From Acuticoccus yangtzensis (GTDB taxonomy: Bacteria > Pseudomonadota > Alphaproteobacteria > Rhizobiales > Amorphaceae), in NCBI RefSeq assembly GCF_001927245.1, contig NZ_MJUX01000006.1, positions 124,001-188,000 on the forward strand: DNA of 64,000 nt, in the 5' to 3' direction. Positions 48,982 to 58,655 of the stretch are shown piece after piece. Made by a program: the position numbers and the translations under genes. Under the pieces are notes generated by a model. The model had not been told where the DNA came from and made no database searches. It was given only the letters and a program-made list of their open reading frames with translations. How positions within the stretch are numbered: position 1 is the first letter of the stretch; each line of letters starts with the position of its first letter.

Positions 48982-49893
48982 TCAGCCGAGCCGGTCGAAC
49001 ACGTAGGCCAGGATCGCCTTCTGGGCGTGGACGCGGTTCTCGGCCTCGTCGAACACGGCCGAGCGCGGACCGTCCATCACGGCGTTGGTGACCTCCTCGC
49101 CGCGGTGGGCGGGAAGGCAGTGCATGAAGATGGCGGACGGCCCCGCCTCCTCCATCAGCGCCTCGTCCACCTGGTAGGGGCGGAAGACGTGGCGCCGCTC
49201 CTCCTCGTCCTCGTCGCCCATGGAAGCCCAGGCGTCGGTCACCACGACGTCACAGCCGCGCACGGCCTCCTTCGGGTCGGTGCCGACGGTCACGTCCGCG
49301 CCGAGGCGGCGGGCGGTGTCGACCACGGTCGGGCGGAGCGCGAACTCCGGCGGCGTCGCGATACGCATCTTGAAGCCGAGCTTGGGCGCGGCCTCCAGCA
49401 ACGTCGACAAGACGTTGTTGCCGTCGCCCACCCAGGCGAGCGTCTGCTCGGCCAGCGGGCCGACCCGCTCCTCGATGGTGATGAGGTCGGCGATGATCTG
49501 GCACGGATGCGACCGGCGCGTGAGGCCGTTGATCACCGGCACCTCGGCCGCCTCGGCGAAGGTGGTGAGGCCGCCGTGGTCCAGCATGCGGATCATCACC
49601 GCCGAGACGTAGCGCGACAGCACCTTGGCGGTGTCCGAGAGGGACTCGCCGCGGCCGAGCTGCATCTCGTCCCCGGAGGCGACGATGGTGTCGCCGCCAA
49701 GCTCACGCATGGCGAGATCGAACGAGAAGCGGGTGCGCGTGGACGGCCGCTCGAACAGCATGGCGAGCGTCTTGCCGCGCAGCCGGTCGGTGCGGATGCG
49801 CCCTTCGGCCTTGACCCGGTGGCCTTCGTCCAGAATGGCCCGCAGCGCCTCGGGCGACTGAGACGCGATGTCGAGAAAATGCTTGGGGCTCAT
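48982..49893 (-). CDS. argF: Ornithine carbamoyltransferase
   Basis: It makes citrulline from ornithine and carbamoyl phosphate. The 303-residue product has the carbamoyl-phosphate motif ERPSTRTRFSFD, the HPCQ signature (RRSHPCQIIADL), ornithine-binding region VTVGTDPKEAVRGCDVVVTDAWASMGDEDE and HCLPAHRGEEVTNAV near the C-terminus (Cys-Leu-Pro). Everything catalytic is present. Its start overlaps the argD stop by four bases (ATGA), giving translational coupling. The argDF order is the one seen in Rhizobiales, where hslO often follows argF as it does here. Confidence 0.97.
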   Translation of the reverse strand: MSPKHFLDIASQSPEALRAILDEGHRVKAEGRIRTDRLRGKTLAMLFERPSTRTRFSFDLAMRELGGDTIVASGDEMQLGRGESLSDTAKVLSRYVSAVMIRMLDHGGLTTFAEAAEVPVINGLTRRSHPCQIIADLITIEERVGPLAEQTLAWVGDGNNVLSTLLEAAPKLGFKMRIATPPEFALRPTVVDTARRLGADVTVGTDPKEAVRGCDVVVTDAWASMGDEDEEERRHVFRPYQVDEALMEEAGPSAIFMHCLPAHRGEEVTNAVMDGPRSAVFDEAENRVHAQKAILAYVFDRLG

Positions 49894-51086
49894 GCGCCGG
49901 CCTTATCCTTGTTCGTCTCGAGCGCCACGGCGGCCGCTTCCAGCCGCCGGGTCGCTTCACGCAAATCCTCTTCCGTGGCGACGAGGCCGGGGAGGAAACG
50001 CACCACATTGTCCCCCGCGGGGATGATGAGCAGCCCCGCGTCGCGCGCGGCCAGCGTCACGTCGCCGGCCGGCGCGCGGCATTTCACGCCGATCATCAGG
50101 CCCTCGCCGCGGACGGTCTCGTAGATGTCCGGATGGCTGTCGACCACGCCGGAGAGCGCCTGCATCAGGAAGGTGCCCTTGCGGCGCACCTCGTCCAGGA
50201 AGCCGTCGGCCAACACCACGTCGAGCACCGCGTTGGCGGCGGCGCAGGCGAGCGGCGTGCCGCCGAAGGTGGTGCCGTGGGTGCCCGGCGTCATCACCGT
50301 GCCGACCGCCTCGGTGGTGAGGCAGGCGCCGATCGGGAAGCCGCCGCCGAGGCCCTTGGCGGAGGATAGGATGTCGGGCGTCGTGCCCAGCGCCTCGTAG
50401 GCGAAGAGCGTGCCGAAGCGGCCGACGCCGGTCTGCACCTCGTCGAAGATGAGGAGAAGCCCTTGCGCGTCACAGATGCGCCGCAGCTCGGCCAGGACCG
50501 CGCGGTCGATCACCTTCACGCCGCCCTCGCCCTGCACCGGCTCGATCATGATCGCCGCCGTCTCGGGGCCGATGACCGCCTTCAGCGCGTCCATGTCACC
50601 GAGCTCGACCTTGTCGAATCCGGGCGCGGGGTCGCCGAAGCCTTCCTGATATTTCGGCACGCCGGTGGCGGCGAGCGCCCCCAGGGTGCGGCCGTGGAAG
50701 GCGCCGGTGAAGGTGACGATGCGCGTCCGCTCCGGGCGGCCGTTCACATAATGATAGCGGCGCGCGCACTTGATCGCGGCCTCGTTCGCCTCGGCGCCCG
50801 AGTTGCAGAAGAAGACGCGGTCCGCGAAGGAGTGCTCGACCAGCCGATCGGCCAGCCGCTCCTGCTCGGGGATCCGGTAGAGGTTGGACGTGTGCCAGAC
50901 CTTCTCGACCGCCTCTTTCATCTTGGCGACGAGGTGCGGATGGGCGTGCCCCACGGAGGTGACGGCGATGCCGGACCCCATGTCGAGGTATCGTCGCCCA
51001 TCCGAGCCCTGAAGCCAGACACCTTCGCCGGTCTCGAAGGAGATGTCGGCGCGGCCATAGTTCGGGAACAGGCTGTTGATCGTCAT
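49890..51086 (-). CDS. argD: Acetylornithine aminotransferase
   Basis: This PLP enzyme converts N-acetylglutamate semialdehyde to N-acetylornithine. The 398-residue product begins MTINSLFPNYGRADISFETGEGVWL and has GSGIAVTSVGHAHPHLVAKM, VFFCNSGAEANEAAIKCARRYHY, TGAFHGRTLGALAATG, IMIEPVQGEGGVKVI, LIFDEVQTGVGRFGTLFAYEA, and the PLP-lysine motif DILSSAKGLGGGFPIGACLTT. The C-terminal half matches class III aminotransferases. The start at 51086 is preferred over upstream codons in the same frame because homology begins there. Its promoter region is shared with divergent gcrA. Confidence 0.95.
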   Translation of the reverse strand: MTINSLFPNYGRADISFETGEGVWLQGSDGRRYLDMGSGIAVTSVGHAHPHLVAKMKEAVEKVWHTSNLYRIPEQERLADRLVEHSFADRVFFCNSGAEANEAAIKCARRYHYVNGRPERTRIVTFTGAFHGRTLGALAATGVPKYQEGFGDPAPGFDKVELGDMDALKAVIGPETAAIMIEPVQGEGGVKVIDRAVLAELRRICDAQGLLLIFDEVQTGVGRFGTLFAYEALGTTPDILSSAKGLGGGFPIGACLTTEAVGTVMTPGTHGTTFGGTPLACAAANAVLDVVLADGFLDEVRRKGTFLMQALSGVVDSHPDIYETVRGEGLMIGVKCRAPAGDVTLAARDAGLLIIPAGDNVVRFLPGLVATEEDLREATRRLEAAAVALETNKDKAGA

Positions 51087-51187
51087 GGGGTAACTCGCGG
51101 TTTTGCGAAAGATTGTCCCCAGCTCCGTCAAGGCCAGCGGGGGACAGGCGGGCTTTCTTTCCGATGGTTGGGGAAAAAGCAAGGTTT

Positions 51188-51319
51188 GAGTCGCGGCGGA
51201 CTCGGCGACTCTAGACCGCGAATCGCCAAATCTCTTACGATTCTGGACGTAGCGTTAGGACAGCGACGGACTCACACTTGGTCAAGCCCCCTCTGCGGCT
51301 GTGGATCAAGCTGTGAATC
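51188..51319. promoter_or_regulatory. Cluster of seven GANTC (CcrM) sites between argD and gcrA
   Basis: GANTC occurs at 51188, 51199, 51207, 51220, 51239, 51269 and 51315: seven in 132 bp, where chance would give about half a site. An eighth is at 51363 inside gcrA. GANTC is the CcrM methylation site and GcrA acts through methylated GANTC promoters in alphaproteobacteria. Confidence 0.8.
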
Positions 51320-51343
51320 GGTCGTGAACAAAGGGATGAGGCG

Positions 51344-51841
51344 ATGAGCTGGACCGACGAGCGAATCGAGGTTTTGCGCAAGATGTGGGCAGAGGGCATG
51401 TCCGCGTCCCAGATCGCCAACTCTCTTGGTGGTGTCACGCGCAATGCGGTGATCGGCAAGATCCACCGTCTCGGCTTGTCGGGCCGGGTCAAGGCGCCGC
51501 AGGCGGGCCGCGCCCGTCCGCGACCGGCGGCCGCATCCGCTGCCGCACCGCCGCCGCCGGTGGCCAAGCCCGCCCCTGCCCCGCGCGTGATGGCCGCGGG
51601 GGCGCTGGCGGTGAAGGTGGTGGAGCAGCCGGAGATGGAGGTCGCCCCCGCGCCCGCCGCCATCGTCGCGTTTTCCGAAGGGATCGGCCTCATGGACCTG
51701 TCCCACTCCACGTGCCGCTGGCCGGTGGGTGATCCGTCGTCGGCCGACTTCCGCTTCTGCGGCTGCAAGGTCGGCGCGGGCGACATTTATTGCCGCCCCC
51801 ATGCCGAGCAGGCCTTTCCGGCCCGCAAACCCTCGCGCTGA
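51344..51841 (+). CDS. gcrA: GcrA cell-cycle regulator
   Basis: GcrA is a sigma-70 cofactor that activates promoters carrying CcrM-methylated GANTC sites during S phase. The 165-residue product has the N-terminal DNA-binding helix-turn-helix (WTDERIEVLRKMWAEGMSASQIANSLGGVTRNAVIGKIHRLGL, residues 3-45). A Pro/Ala-rich linker (about 50-115) follows, and then the C-terminal sigma-interacting domain with CRWPVGDPSSADFRFCGCKVGAGDIYC and three to four cysteines. It is a normal GcrA in length. A dense GANTC cluster lies upstream. The gene is convergent with phoB. Confidence 0.96.
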   Translation: MSWTDERIEVLRKMWAEGMSASQIANSLGGVTRNAVIGKIHRLGLSGRVKAPQAGRARPRPAAASAAAPPPPVAKPAPAPRVMAAGALAVKVVEQPEMEVAPAPAAIVAFSEGIGLMDLSHSTCRWPVGDPSSADFRFCGCKVGAGDIYCRPHAEQAFPARKPSR

Positions 51842-51867
51842 TTCACCGGCGCGCCGGGCGCGCCGCA

Positions 51868-51892
51868 TCTCGACGGCGCCGCGGCGCCGAGA
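51868..51892. terminator. Hairpin between convergent gcrA and phoB
   Basis: TCTCG and CGAGA flank two GGCGCC copies, forming a stem-loop about 25 bp past the gcrA stop. It has no U-tract. Confidence 0.4.
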
Positions 51893-52010
51893 CGAGACGA
51901 GGCGGCCGACGCGCCGCCATGACGGGTGAGGGCCGATCTGCCGCCGTCACGACGTGAGCCCGGCAGCAGCGCCGCCAGGCCGAAGCGTCAGAGCCCCCGG
52001 CGGGCCACTC

Positions 52011-52712
52011 TCAGTGAATGTGGAACTGGTCGTTGAAGGCGTAGCCCGCGCCGCGCACCGTGCGGATGGGGTCCTTCGCCTTGCCGCGGTTGATCGCCTT
52101 GCGCAGCCGGCCGACGTGGACGTCCACCGTGCGCTCATCGACGTAGACGTCCCGCCCCCACACACCGTCCAGAAGCTGCTCGCGCGAGAAGACGCGGCCG
52201 GGCGACTGCATCAGGAACTCCAACAGGCGGAACTCGGTCGGGCCGAGATGCACCTCGCGCGTCGCACGGCGGACGCGGTGCGTGGTACGGTCGAGCTCGA
52301 TGTCGCCCGCCTTCAGCATCGTCGATACTACGGCGGGTTTGGAGCGGCGCAGGATGGCGCGCACGCGGGCCATCAGCTCCGGCGTGGAGAAGGGCTTCAC
52401 CACATAATCGTCGGCGCCGGTGGCAAGGCCGCGGATGCGCTCCGTCTCCTCGCCGCGCGCCGTCAGCATGATGATCGGCAGGTTCTCCGACTGCGGCCGC
52501 GAGCGCAGGCGGCGGCAGAGCTCGATGCCTGACAGGCCCGGCAGCATCCAGTCCAGGATGAGGAGATCGGGCAGGTTCTCCTGCAGCTTGATCTCCGCCT
52601 CGTCGCCGCGCATGGCGCTGTCGACCGCGTAGCCCTCGGCTTCGAGGTTGTAGCGCAGGACGAGCTGCAGCGGCTCCTCGTCCTCGACGATCATCACCTG
52701 GGGCAAGGTCAT
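52011..52712 (-). CDS. phoB: Phosphate regulon response regulator PhoB
   Basis: PhoB is the DNA-binding regulator of the Pho regulon. The 233-residue product has a receiver (VMIVEDEEPLQLVLRYNLE, acceptor Asp in LLILDWMLPGLSGIEL, Lys in DDYVVKPFSTPEL) and a winged-helix output (VHLGPTEFRLLEFLMQSPGRVFSREQLLDGVWG, DERTVDVHVGRLRKAINRGKAKDPIRTVRGAGYAF). Sequence blocks match alphaproteobacterial PhoB closely. Its start overlaps the phoU stop by four bases, so phoB is the last gene of the pst operon, as in Rhizobiales, where phoR stands at the other end. Confidence 0.96.
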   Translation of the reverse strand: MTLPQVMIVEDEEPLQLVLRYNLEAEGYAVDSAMRGDEAEIKLQENLPDLLILDWMLPGLSGIELCRRLRSRPQSENLPIIMLTARGEETERIRGLATGADDYVVKPFSTPELMARVRAILRRSKPAVVSTMLKAGDIELDRTTHRVRRATREVHLGPTEFRLLEFLMQSPGRVFSREQLLDGVWGRDVYVDERTVDVHVGRLRKAINRGKAKDPIRTVRGAGYAFNDQFHIH

Positions 52713-53449
52713 CGGCCTCCGTCGCGCTTGCGGGTGTCGGCCCAGTCCGCCGACAGGTAGGACGTCGAGTCCATCTTCACCCGCGTGTCCACCGGCTGCT
52801 CGCCGGTGATGAGATAGTGGATGTTCTCGGCGATGTTCGTCGCGTGATCACCGATCCGCTCGATGTTCTTGGCGCAGAACAACAGGTGCGTGCAGAAGGT
52901 GATGTTCCGCGGATCTTCCATCATATAGGTCAACAGCTCGCGGAAGATCGAGGTGTAGATGGCATCCACCTCGTCGTCGCGGCTGCGCACGTCGAGCGCG
53001 GCCGAAAGATCCTGCGTGGCGAAGGCGTCGAGTACCACCTTCAACTGCTCGAGCGCGATGTCCGACATGTGCTCCATGCCGAGCGCGACGCGGGCGGGGA
53101 AGGTCCGCCCCTCGATCGCCATGACGCGCTTGGCGTTGTTCTTGGCGAGATCGCCGACGCGCTCCAGGTCGGCGGAGATGCGCATCGCCGCCACCAGCTC
53201 GCGCAGCGCCTTGTCGGCCGGGCGGTGGGCCGCGATCAGCTCCACCGCGTGATTTTCGACGCTGCGCTGCATGGCGTCGAGCCGCTGGTCCGCGGCGATG
53301 ACACCGCGCGCCCGCTCGGGCTCGATGCGCGTGAGGGCGGTGACGGAGTCCATGACGAGGTGCTCGGCGAGGCCGCCCATCTCGGCCACTTCGGCCGCAA
53401 GGCTCACCAGCGCCCGCTCGCGATGATCGTCCATCACACTCACCCCCAT
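52709..53449 (-). CDS. phoU: Phosphate signalling protein PhoU
   Basis: PhoU links the Pst transporter to PhoR and damps Pho signalling. It is a 246-residue three-helix-bundle repeat protein: LAAEVAEMGGLAEHLVMDSVTALTR, AADQRLDAMQRSVENHAVELIA, MRISADLERVGDLAKNNAKRVMA (first metal-binding motif, E-x-x-x-D-x-x-x-N form), ALEQLKVVLDAFAT, RDDEVDAIYTSIFRELLTYM and HLLFCAKNIERIGDHATNIAENIHYL (second motif). The start is the ATG at 53449 or at 53434 (MDDHRERA). It lies 81 bp after pstB. Confidence 0.96.
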   Translation of the reverse strand: MGVSVMDDHRERALVSLAAEVAEMGGLAEHLVMDSVTALTRIEPERARGVIAADQRLDAMQRSVENHAVELIAAHRPADKALRELVAAMRISADLERVGDLAKNNAKRVMAIEGRTFPARVALGMEHMSDIALEQLKVVLDAFATQDLSAALDVRSRDDEVDAIYTSIFRELLTYMMEDPRNITFCTHLLFCAKNIERIGDHATNIAENIHYLITGEQPVDTRVKMDSTSYLSADWADTRKRDGGR

Positions 53450-53530
53450 CACTCTTTTTCTCTCCCTGACATCCAGGCTGTCGCGCCGGTCATGAGGCGC
53501 CGGGCCGACGTCCGGCGCCGCTCTCATCAC

Positions 53531-54385
53531 TTAGCCGAAGACGCCCGAAATATAGTCCTTCGTGCGCGGCTCCTGCGGGTCCTCGAAGATCGTCTTCGTC
53601 GGCCCCTCCTCGACGAGATCGCCGAGGTGGAAGTAGGCGGTGCGGTCGGACACGCGCTGCGCCTGGCTCATCGAGTGCGTCACGATGATGATCGTATAAT
53701 TCTGCTTCAGCTCGTGGATCAGCTCTTCCACGGTGCCGGTGGCGATCGGGTCGAGCGCGGAGCACGGCTCGTCCATGAGGATCACTTCCGGCGACACGGC
53801 GATGGCGCGGGCGATGCAAAGGCGCTGCTGCTGACCGCCCGACAGGCCGGTGCCCGGCTCGTGCAGGCGGTCCTTCACCTCGTTCCACAGGCCGGCGCGG
53901 GCGAGCGAGCGCTCGACGATCTCGTCGAGGTCCGCCTTCTTGGAGGCGAGGCCGTGGATGCGCGGACCGTAGACGATGTTCTCGTAGATCGACTTGGGGA
54001 ACGGATTCGGCTTCTGGAACACCATGCCGACGCGGGCACGCAGCAACACCACGTCGAGCGCGTGATCGTTGAGATCCTCGCCGTCCATGTTGAGCTGCCC
54101 CAGAACGCGGCAGCCCGGAATGGTGTCGTTCATGCGGTTGAAGCAGCGCAGGAAAGTGGACTTGCCGCAGCCGGACGGGCCGATGAAGGCCGTCACCGCC
54201 TGGGCCGGGATGTCGATCGACACCCCGTGCACCGCTTCCTTCGTGCCGTAGATGACCGAGACGTCCTTCGCCTCGATCTTGGTCTCCCGCGCTACGGGGT
54301 CCGGACGCCGGATGGTGGCGAAACGGTTGTGGGCGTGCGGGTTCTTGGTCTTCGGCGCTTCGACGGCCGTATCGACTGCTGCCAT
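53531..54385 (-). CDS. pstB: Phosphate ABC transporter ATPase PstB
   Basis: This is the ATPase of the high-affinity phosphate transporter. The 284-residue product has a 25-residue N-terminal extension, then [26 protein letters not shown], Walker [21 protein letters not shown], the PstB block [26 protein letters not shown], signature [16 protein letters not shown], Walker [17 protein letters not shown] and switch [14 protein letters not shown]. The C-terminal [22 protein letters not shown] is typical. It lies 14 bp after pstA. Its start is the ATG at 54385. Confidence 0.97.
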   Translation of the reverse strand: MAAVDTAVEAPKTKNPHAHNRFATIRRPDPVARETKIEAKDVSVIYGTKEAVHGVSIDIPAQAVTAFIGPSGCGKSTFLRCFNRMNDTIPGCRVLGQLNMDGEDLNDHALDVVLLRARVGMVFQKPNPFPKSIYENIVYGPRIHGLASKKADLDEIVERSLARAGLWNEVKDRLHEPGTGLSGGQQQRLCIARAIAVSPEVILMDEPCSALDPIATGTVEELIHELKQNYTIIIVTHSMSQAQRVSDRTAYFHLGDLVEEGPTKTIFEDPQEPRTKDYISGVFG

Positions 54386-54399
54386 GATCGGGGTCCTTG

Positions 54400-55773
54400 T
54401 TACCAGCGGCGCTCGAAGCGGTGGCGCATCAGAATGGCGAGTGCGTTCAGCGTGATCATCACGCCGAGCAGCACGAGGATGGCCGCGGCGGTGCGCGACT
54501 CGAAGAAGTTGCGGTTCTCGTTGCCCTGCCAGAGGTAGATCTGCACCGGCAGCGCGGACGCCTGGTCCAGCGGAGTCGACGGCACCGACGCCACGAAGGC
54601 GTTCATGCCGATGAGGAGCAGCGGCGCCGTCTCGCCCAGCGCCTGGGCGACGCCGATGATGGCACCCGTCAGCATGCCGGGGACCGCGAGCGGCAGGGTG
54701 TGGTGGAACATCGCCTGCGTCGGCGAAGCGCCGATGCCGAGCGCCGCCTGGCGGATCGACGGCGGCACCGCACGAAGCGCCGCACGGGAGGCGATGATGA
54801 CGGTGGGCAGCGTCATCAAGGAGAGAACGAGGCCGCCGACGAGGGGCGCCGACAACGGCAGCCCGAGGAAGTTGATGAACACCGCCGCGCCGAGCAGGCC
54901 GAAGACGATCGACGGCACCGCGGCGAGGTTGTTGATGTTCACCTCGATGAGGTCGGTCAGCCGGTTCTTGGGCGCGAACTCTTCCAGATAGATCGCCGCC
55001 ATGACGCCGACCGGGACGGCGACGGTCATGACGATGAGCATCATCATCACCGAGCCGACCATGGCGCCGAGCAGGCCCGCCGTCGCGCCGGAGGAGCGCG
55101 AGTCGACGTTGGTGAAGATCGACGAGGCGAAATTCATCTCGATGACGCCGCGATCGTAGAGCGCGTCGGCCCACTCTTGCTGCTCGGGGCTGAGCTGCTG
55201 CATGCGCTGCGGCAGGTCGCGGTCGATGTTGCCCTTCAGCCAGGTGTCGACGTTCTCGTTCGCCACCAGCGCCACCGGAACCGTGGTGCCGATGATCGAC
55301 GGATCCGCCTCCACCAGCGCCGCCAGCTCGTAGCGCGCGTTGGCGTTGACGAGGCCGTAGACATTGCGCGTCTCGGACGGATCGCCCGCCGCCGGGATCT
55401 CGGCCGCGATGGCGCTCTGCACCAGACGGTCGAACCGGGCACGGCGCAGGCCGCGGATCCAGGCGTTGACGTTGTCCAGATGCTCGGCCGCGGACTGGCC
55501 GGGCTGCTGGACGGGGCGCGGGTCGATGTCGATCACCTCGGGGTCGAAGTTGATCTCGAGATGAAGGGTCGCCTGCCAGAAGGCCGGAACGCCCTTGTAG
55601 AGGATCGACCCGAAGAGGACGAAGACCAGGGCGATACCGATCAGGATGGCGCCGAGGCCGACCGCGCGGAACGTCGTTTCCGAGCGGTGACGTTTGGCCA
55701 GCTTCGCCTGGACCAGATCGCGGTTGGATTTCTTCTCGGACATGGCTTCCGTTGCTGTGGTTGTCGTCGCCAT
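54400..55773 (-). CDS. pstA: Phosphate ABC transporter permease PstA (DUF3333 form)
   Basis: The 457-residue permease has an N-terminal cytosolic and first-TM region with a long periplasmic insertion (about residues 60-220; DUF3333 in alphaproteobacteria). The MetI-like membrane domain follows: [66 protein letters not shown], and the EAA-like loop [50 protein letters not shown]. PstC and PstA form the channel. It lies 5 bp after pstC. Confidence 0.95.
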   Translation of the reverse strand: MATTTTATEAMSEKKSNRDLVQAKLAKRHRSETTFRAVGLGAILIGIALVFVLFGSILYKGVPAFWQATLHLEINFDPEVIDIDPRPVQQPGQSAAEHLDNVNAWIRGLRRARFDRLVQSAIAAEIPAAGDPSETRNVYGLVNANARYELAALVEADPSIIGTTVPVALVANENVDTWLKGNIDRDLPQRMQQLSPEQQEWADALYDRGVIEMNFASSIFTNVDSRSSGATAGLLGAMVGSVMMMLIVMTVAVPVGVMAAIYLEEFAPKNRLTDLIEVNINNLAAVPSIVFGLLGAAVFINFLGLPLSAPLVGGLVLSLMTLPTVIIASRAALRAVPPSIRQAALGIGASPTQAMFHHTLPLAVPGMLTGAIIGVAQALGETAPLLLIGMNAFVASVPSTPLDQASALPVQIYLWQGNENRNFFESRTAAAILVLLGVMITLNALAILMRHRFERRW

Positions 55774-55778
55774 CGATC

Positions 55779-57152
55779 CTACTCGTATTGTTCGCGATAT
55801 TTGCGGACGATGTAGATGGCCACCACGTTGAGGCAGAGCGTGATGACGAAGAGCGTGAGGCCGAGCGCGAAGGCCACCAGCGACTGCGGCGACGCGAAAT
55901 CGGTGTCGCCGGTGAGCTGGTTGACGATGGTCACGGTGACCGTGGACACCGCCTCGAAGGGGTTCGCGGTGAGGACCGGCGAATTGCCCGCCGCCAGCAC
56001 CACGATCATGGTTTCGCCGATGGCCCGCGACACGGCCAGCAGGAAGGCGCCGACGATGCCGGGAAGCGCCGCCGGAAGGATCACGCGGCGGATCGTCTCG
56101 GAGCGCGTGGCGCCGAGGCCATAGGAGCCGTCACGCAGCGACTGCGGCACCTGGGAAATGATGTCGTCCGACAGCGAGGACACGAAGGGGATGATCATGA
56201 TCCCCATCACGATGCCCGCGGTGAAGGCGGATGTTGCGTTGATGTCGAGGCCGACGGCATCGCCCATCGTCGAGAGGAAGGGGCCGACGGTGAAGGCAGC
56301 GAAGATGCCGTAGACGATGGTCGGGATGCCGGCGAGCACCTCCAGCATCGGCTTGGCGACGAAGCGGAACTTCGGCCCGGCATATTCGGACAGGTACACC
56401 GCCGCCATCAGGCCGATCGGCACCGCGACGATCATCGCGATGATGGTGATCATCAACGTGCCCCAGAGGAGCGGCAGAAGGCCGAAATCGCCCTGCCCAC
56501 CGTGGCCCGTCGTCGAAAAGCGCGGGTTCCAGGAGGTGCCGAGGAAGAAGTCGATCGGGTTGACGAAGGTGAAGAAGCGCACCGCCTCGCCCAGCACCGA
56601 AAGGACGATGCCGACGGTGGTGAGCACCGCGATCGCCGAGCAGGTGATCAGCAGCATCTCGATGGCGGTTTCGATGCGGTTGCGGGCGCGGAACTCGGGG
56701 GAGATCCTCGTGCGCGCGACCAGCGTGCCGGCGACGGCGGCGACGGCGATGAGCGCGACCAGCGCCATCTTGCCGATCCACTCGACGTTCTTCAGCGCGG
56801 CGGCGGCCTGGACCTGGTAGGGGGCCGGCTCGCCGAACATGCCGAACCCGCCGGCGATGCTCTCGACCTGCCGCGTCTGGTTGGCGAGCTCGGCGGCATC
56901 GTTCAGCACCTCCTGCGGGAAGTAGGACTGAATGATCACCGTCTCGATCGTCGGCGTGATCAAGGAATAGACGATGAAGATGATCGCCGCCGGGATCGCG
57001 CACCACAGGACGAGGTAGAGGCCATAATAAGGCGGGCGGGAGTGCAGCTTCTCGCCCGTCTGGCTGGCGACGCGGCGGCTCGCGGCCGCCCCCCAGGTGT
57101 AGACGAAACTCAGCGCGATCAAGACGATCGCCAGGGTGATGAATGTGTTCAC
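55779..57152 (-). CDS. pstC: Phosphate ABC transporter permease PstC
   Basis: The partner permease, 457 residues. It has an N-terminal part with two helices ([24 protein letters not shown] and [24 protein letters not shown]) and a periplasmic stretch, then the membrane domain: [62 protein letters not shown], and the EAA region [48 protein letters not shown]. Like PstA it belongs to the long alphaproteobacterial type. It follows pstS across a 172-bp gap with a hairpin. Confidence 0.96.
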   Translation of the reverse strand: MNTFITLAIVLIALSFVYTWGAAASRRVASQTGEKLHSRPPYYGLYLVLWCAIPAAIIFIVYSLITPTIETVIIQSYFPQEVLNDAAELANQTRQVESIAGGFGMFGEPAPYQVQAAAALKNVEWIGKMALVALIAVAAVAGTLVARTRISPEFRARNRIETAIEMLLITCSAIAVLTTVGIVLSVLGEAVRFFTFVNPIDFFLGTSWNPRFSTTGHGGQGDFGLLPLLWGTLMITIIAMIVAVPIGLMAAVYLSEYAGPKFRFVAKPMLEVLAGIPTIVYGIFAAFTVGPFLSTMGDAVGLDINATSAFTAGIVMGIMIIPFVSSLSDDIISQVPQSLRDGSYGLGATRSETIRRVILPAALPGIVGAFLLAVSRAIGETMIVVLAAGNSPVLTANPFEAVSTVTVTIVNQLTGDTDFASPQSLVAFALGLTLFVITLCLNVVAIYIVRKYREQYE

Positions 57153-57233
57153 GTCAGGGCCAAACCTTCGCTCGGCGGTTCAACATGCGCGGGGCCTGAA
57201 GGGGCCGGGCCGCGTCCGGCGTCGGGTGTGCGG

Positions 57234-57282
57234 CCAGAGCCGCGAAGCAAACGCCGACCGCGAAGGGCGGCCGGCGCTCTGG
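57234..57282 (-). other. Hairpin between pstS and pstC
   Basis: CCAGAGC (57234-57240) and GCTCTGG (57276-57282) enclose a shorter stem (CCGC, loop GAAGG, GCGG). It has no U-tract. Such a structure after the binding-protein gene often limits read-through into the permease genes. The inner sequence CGCGAAGG...GGCGCTC resembles the argG-side hairpin at 13165-13190. Confidence 0.55.
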
Positions 57283-57324
57283 TGAGGCAAGGGCGCCGGT
57301 CAGCGCCCCATACCACAGGTTCGC

Positions 57325-58350
57325 TTAGAGGGAGACGTTGGTCTTGTTCTCGATCGCTTCGACCTGCGCCTCGCGCTCGTCGGCGGAGAGCGGGATCAGG
57401 CCGGCGTCGGAGAGGACCGAATTCTCGCCCGAGATCTCCTCGGAGACGAAGAACAGCGCGTAGTCCTGCAGGCCGGGGATCACGCCGACATGCTCGCCCT
57501 TGATGTAGAAGAAGAGCGGGCGGGACACCGGATACTCGCCGGTCGCGATAGTCTCCATGGAGGGCTCGACACCGTCGACGGTGGCGACCTGGAGGCGGTC
57601 ACGGTTCTGCTCGTAGAAGGACAGGCCGAAGACGCCGAGGGCGTTCGGCTGCGCGTCGAGACGGCCGAGCGTCTCGGTGTAGTCGCCGGCGACTTCGATC
57701 ACGCGGCCATCCTGGCGGAAGGCGAGGCAGGACTCTTCGCCCGCGTCACCCATGGCGGTGATGACGTCGAAGGACTCGCAGCCGTCGATGACGACCTTCT
57801 CTTCGAACACTTCGCGGGTGCCGTGGTTGGTGCCCGGGATCACGAGGGTGATCTCCTGGTCCGGCAGCGAGGAGTCGATCTGGTTCCAGTTGGTGTAGGG
57901 ATTGTCGGCCAGCTCGCCGTCGACCGGCACCTGGGCGGCGATCGCCTGGTAGACCTGGGCCGGGGTCAGCTCGAAGTGGCCGGTCTCGACGTCGGAGGCG
58001 AAGACGATGCCGTCATAGCCGATCTTGACTTCGATGATGTTGGCGACGCCCGCTTCGCCGCAGGAGTCGATCTCGCCCTGGCGGATCTGACGCGAGGCGT
58101 TGGCGATGTCGATGGTGTTCTCACCGACGCCGGCGCAGAACTGGCGCAGGCCGCCCGAGGAACCGCCGGAACCGACGACCGGGGTGTTGAACTCGGGGTA
58201 AGCGTTGCCGAACTCTTCGGCGACGATCGAGGCGAACGGCAGGACCGTCGAAGAGCCGGCGATCTGGATGGTGTCGCGGGTCTGGGCGGCCGCACCGGTG
58301 GCGACGAGCGCGCCGGTGGCGGCAAGCGCGGCAAGGCTGGTGAATTTCAC
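57325..58350 (-). CDS. pstS: Phosphate-binding protein PstS
   Basis: The 341-residue periplasmic binding protein starts with a signal peptide (SLAALAATGALVATGAAA-Q). It then shows DTIQIAGSSTVLPFASIVAEEFG, the phosphate-contacting VVGSGGSSGGLRQFCAG (double-glycine and Ser cluster), IDIANASRQIRQGEIDSC, LVIPGTNHGTREVFEEKVV and FGLSFYEQNRDRLQVATVDGVEPSMETIATGEYPVSRPLFFYIKGEHV. This is the PstS form of alphaproteobacteria with a long middle loop. GCGACCCTC-free leader: a purine-rich GAGGGAGC precedes the ATG on the minus strand. A Pho-box-like element lies 116-133 bp upstream. Confidence 0.95.
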   Translation of the reverse strand: MKFTSLAALAATGALVATGAAAQTRDTIQIAGSSTVLPFASIVAEEFGNAYPEFNTPVVGSGGSSGGLRQFCAGVGENTIDIANASRQIRQGEIDSCGEAGVANIIEVKIGYDGIVFASDVETGHFELTPAQVYQAIAAQVPVDGELADNPYTNWNQIDSSLPDQEITLVIPGTNHGTREVFEEKVVIDGCESFDVITAMGDAGEESCLAFRQDGRVIEVAGDYTETLGRLDAQPNALGVFGLSFYEQNRDRLQVATVDGVEPSMETIATGEYPVSRPLFFYIKGEHVGVIPGLQDYALFFVSEEISGENSVLSDAGLIPLSADEREAQVEAIENKTNVSL

Positions 58351-58655
58351 GGGGATGCTCCCTCGAGTTGAACTCGTGTGGTCAATGGACGGTTCGGCTG
58401 AATTGCCCGCTGCCGTCTGTGAGCTCGGAGTTAGAGACCCAAGGACACGCTACTGTGTCACTTTTATGAAAATTGAGTGACACCGCAGTCCATTGAAAAG
58501 ACACGAAAAACCGCCCTTGCCCCGGAAAAGCCTTCAGCTTCGTCCGGCGCGTGTGTCAACGTCCGCCGCCCTCATCGGCGCCGCAATGGCCGCCTCTTGC
58601 ACCAATTTCGGCTTAATTTAGAGGCGGCGATATCGACACCGCCGCCCGGCGCGCG
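58351..58655. other. 305-bp gap between pstS and phoR
   Basis: This is the regulatory region of pstS, with a Pho-box-like element near 58466-58483. The part next to phoR is A/T-richer (AATTTCGGCTTAATTTAG around 58600-58620). No gene is supported. Confidence 0.6.
58466..58483 (-). promoter_or_regulatory. Pho box before pstS
   Basis: On the minus strand GTGTCAC-TCAA-TTTTCAT is a direct repeat of two 7-bp units, four bases apart, similar to the Pho-box (CTGTCAT-N4-CTGTCAT), five of seven matches in each. Together with AGTGACAC just downstream it also makes an inverted repeat. It is 116-133 bp before the pstS start. Confidence 0.55.
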
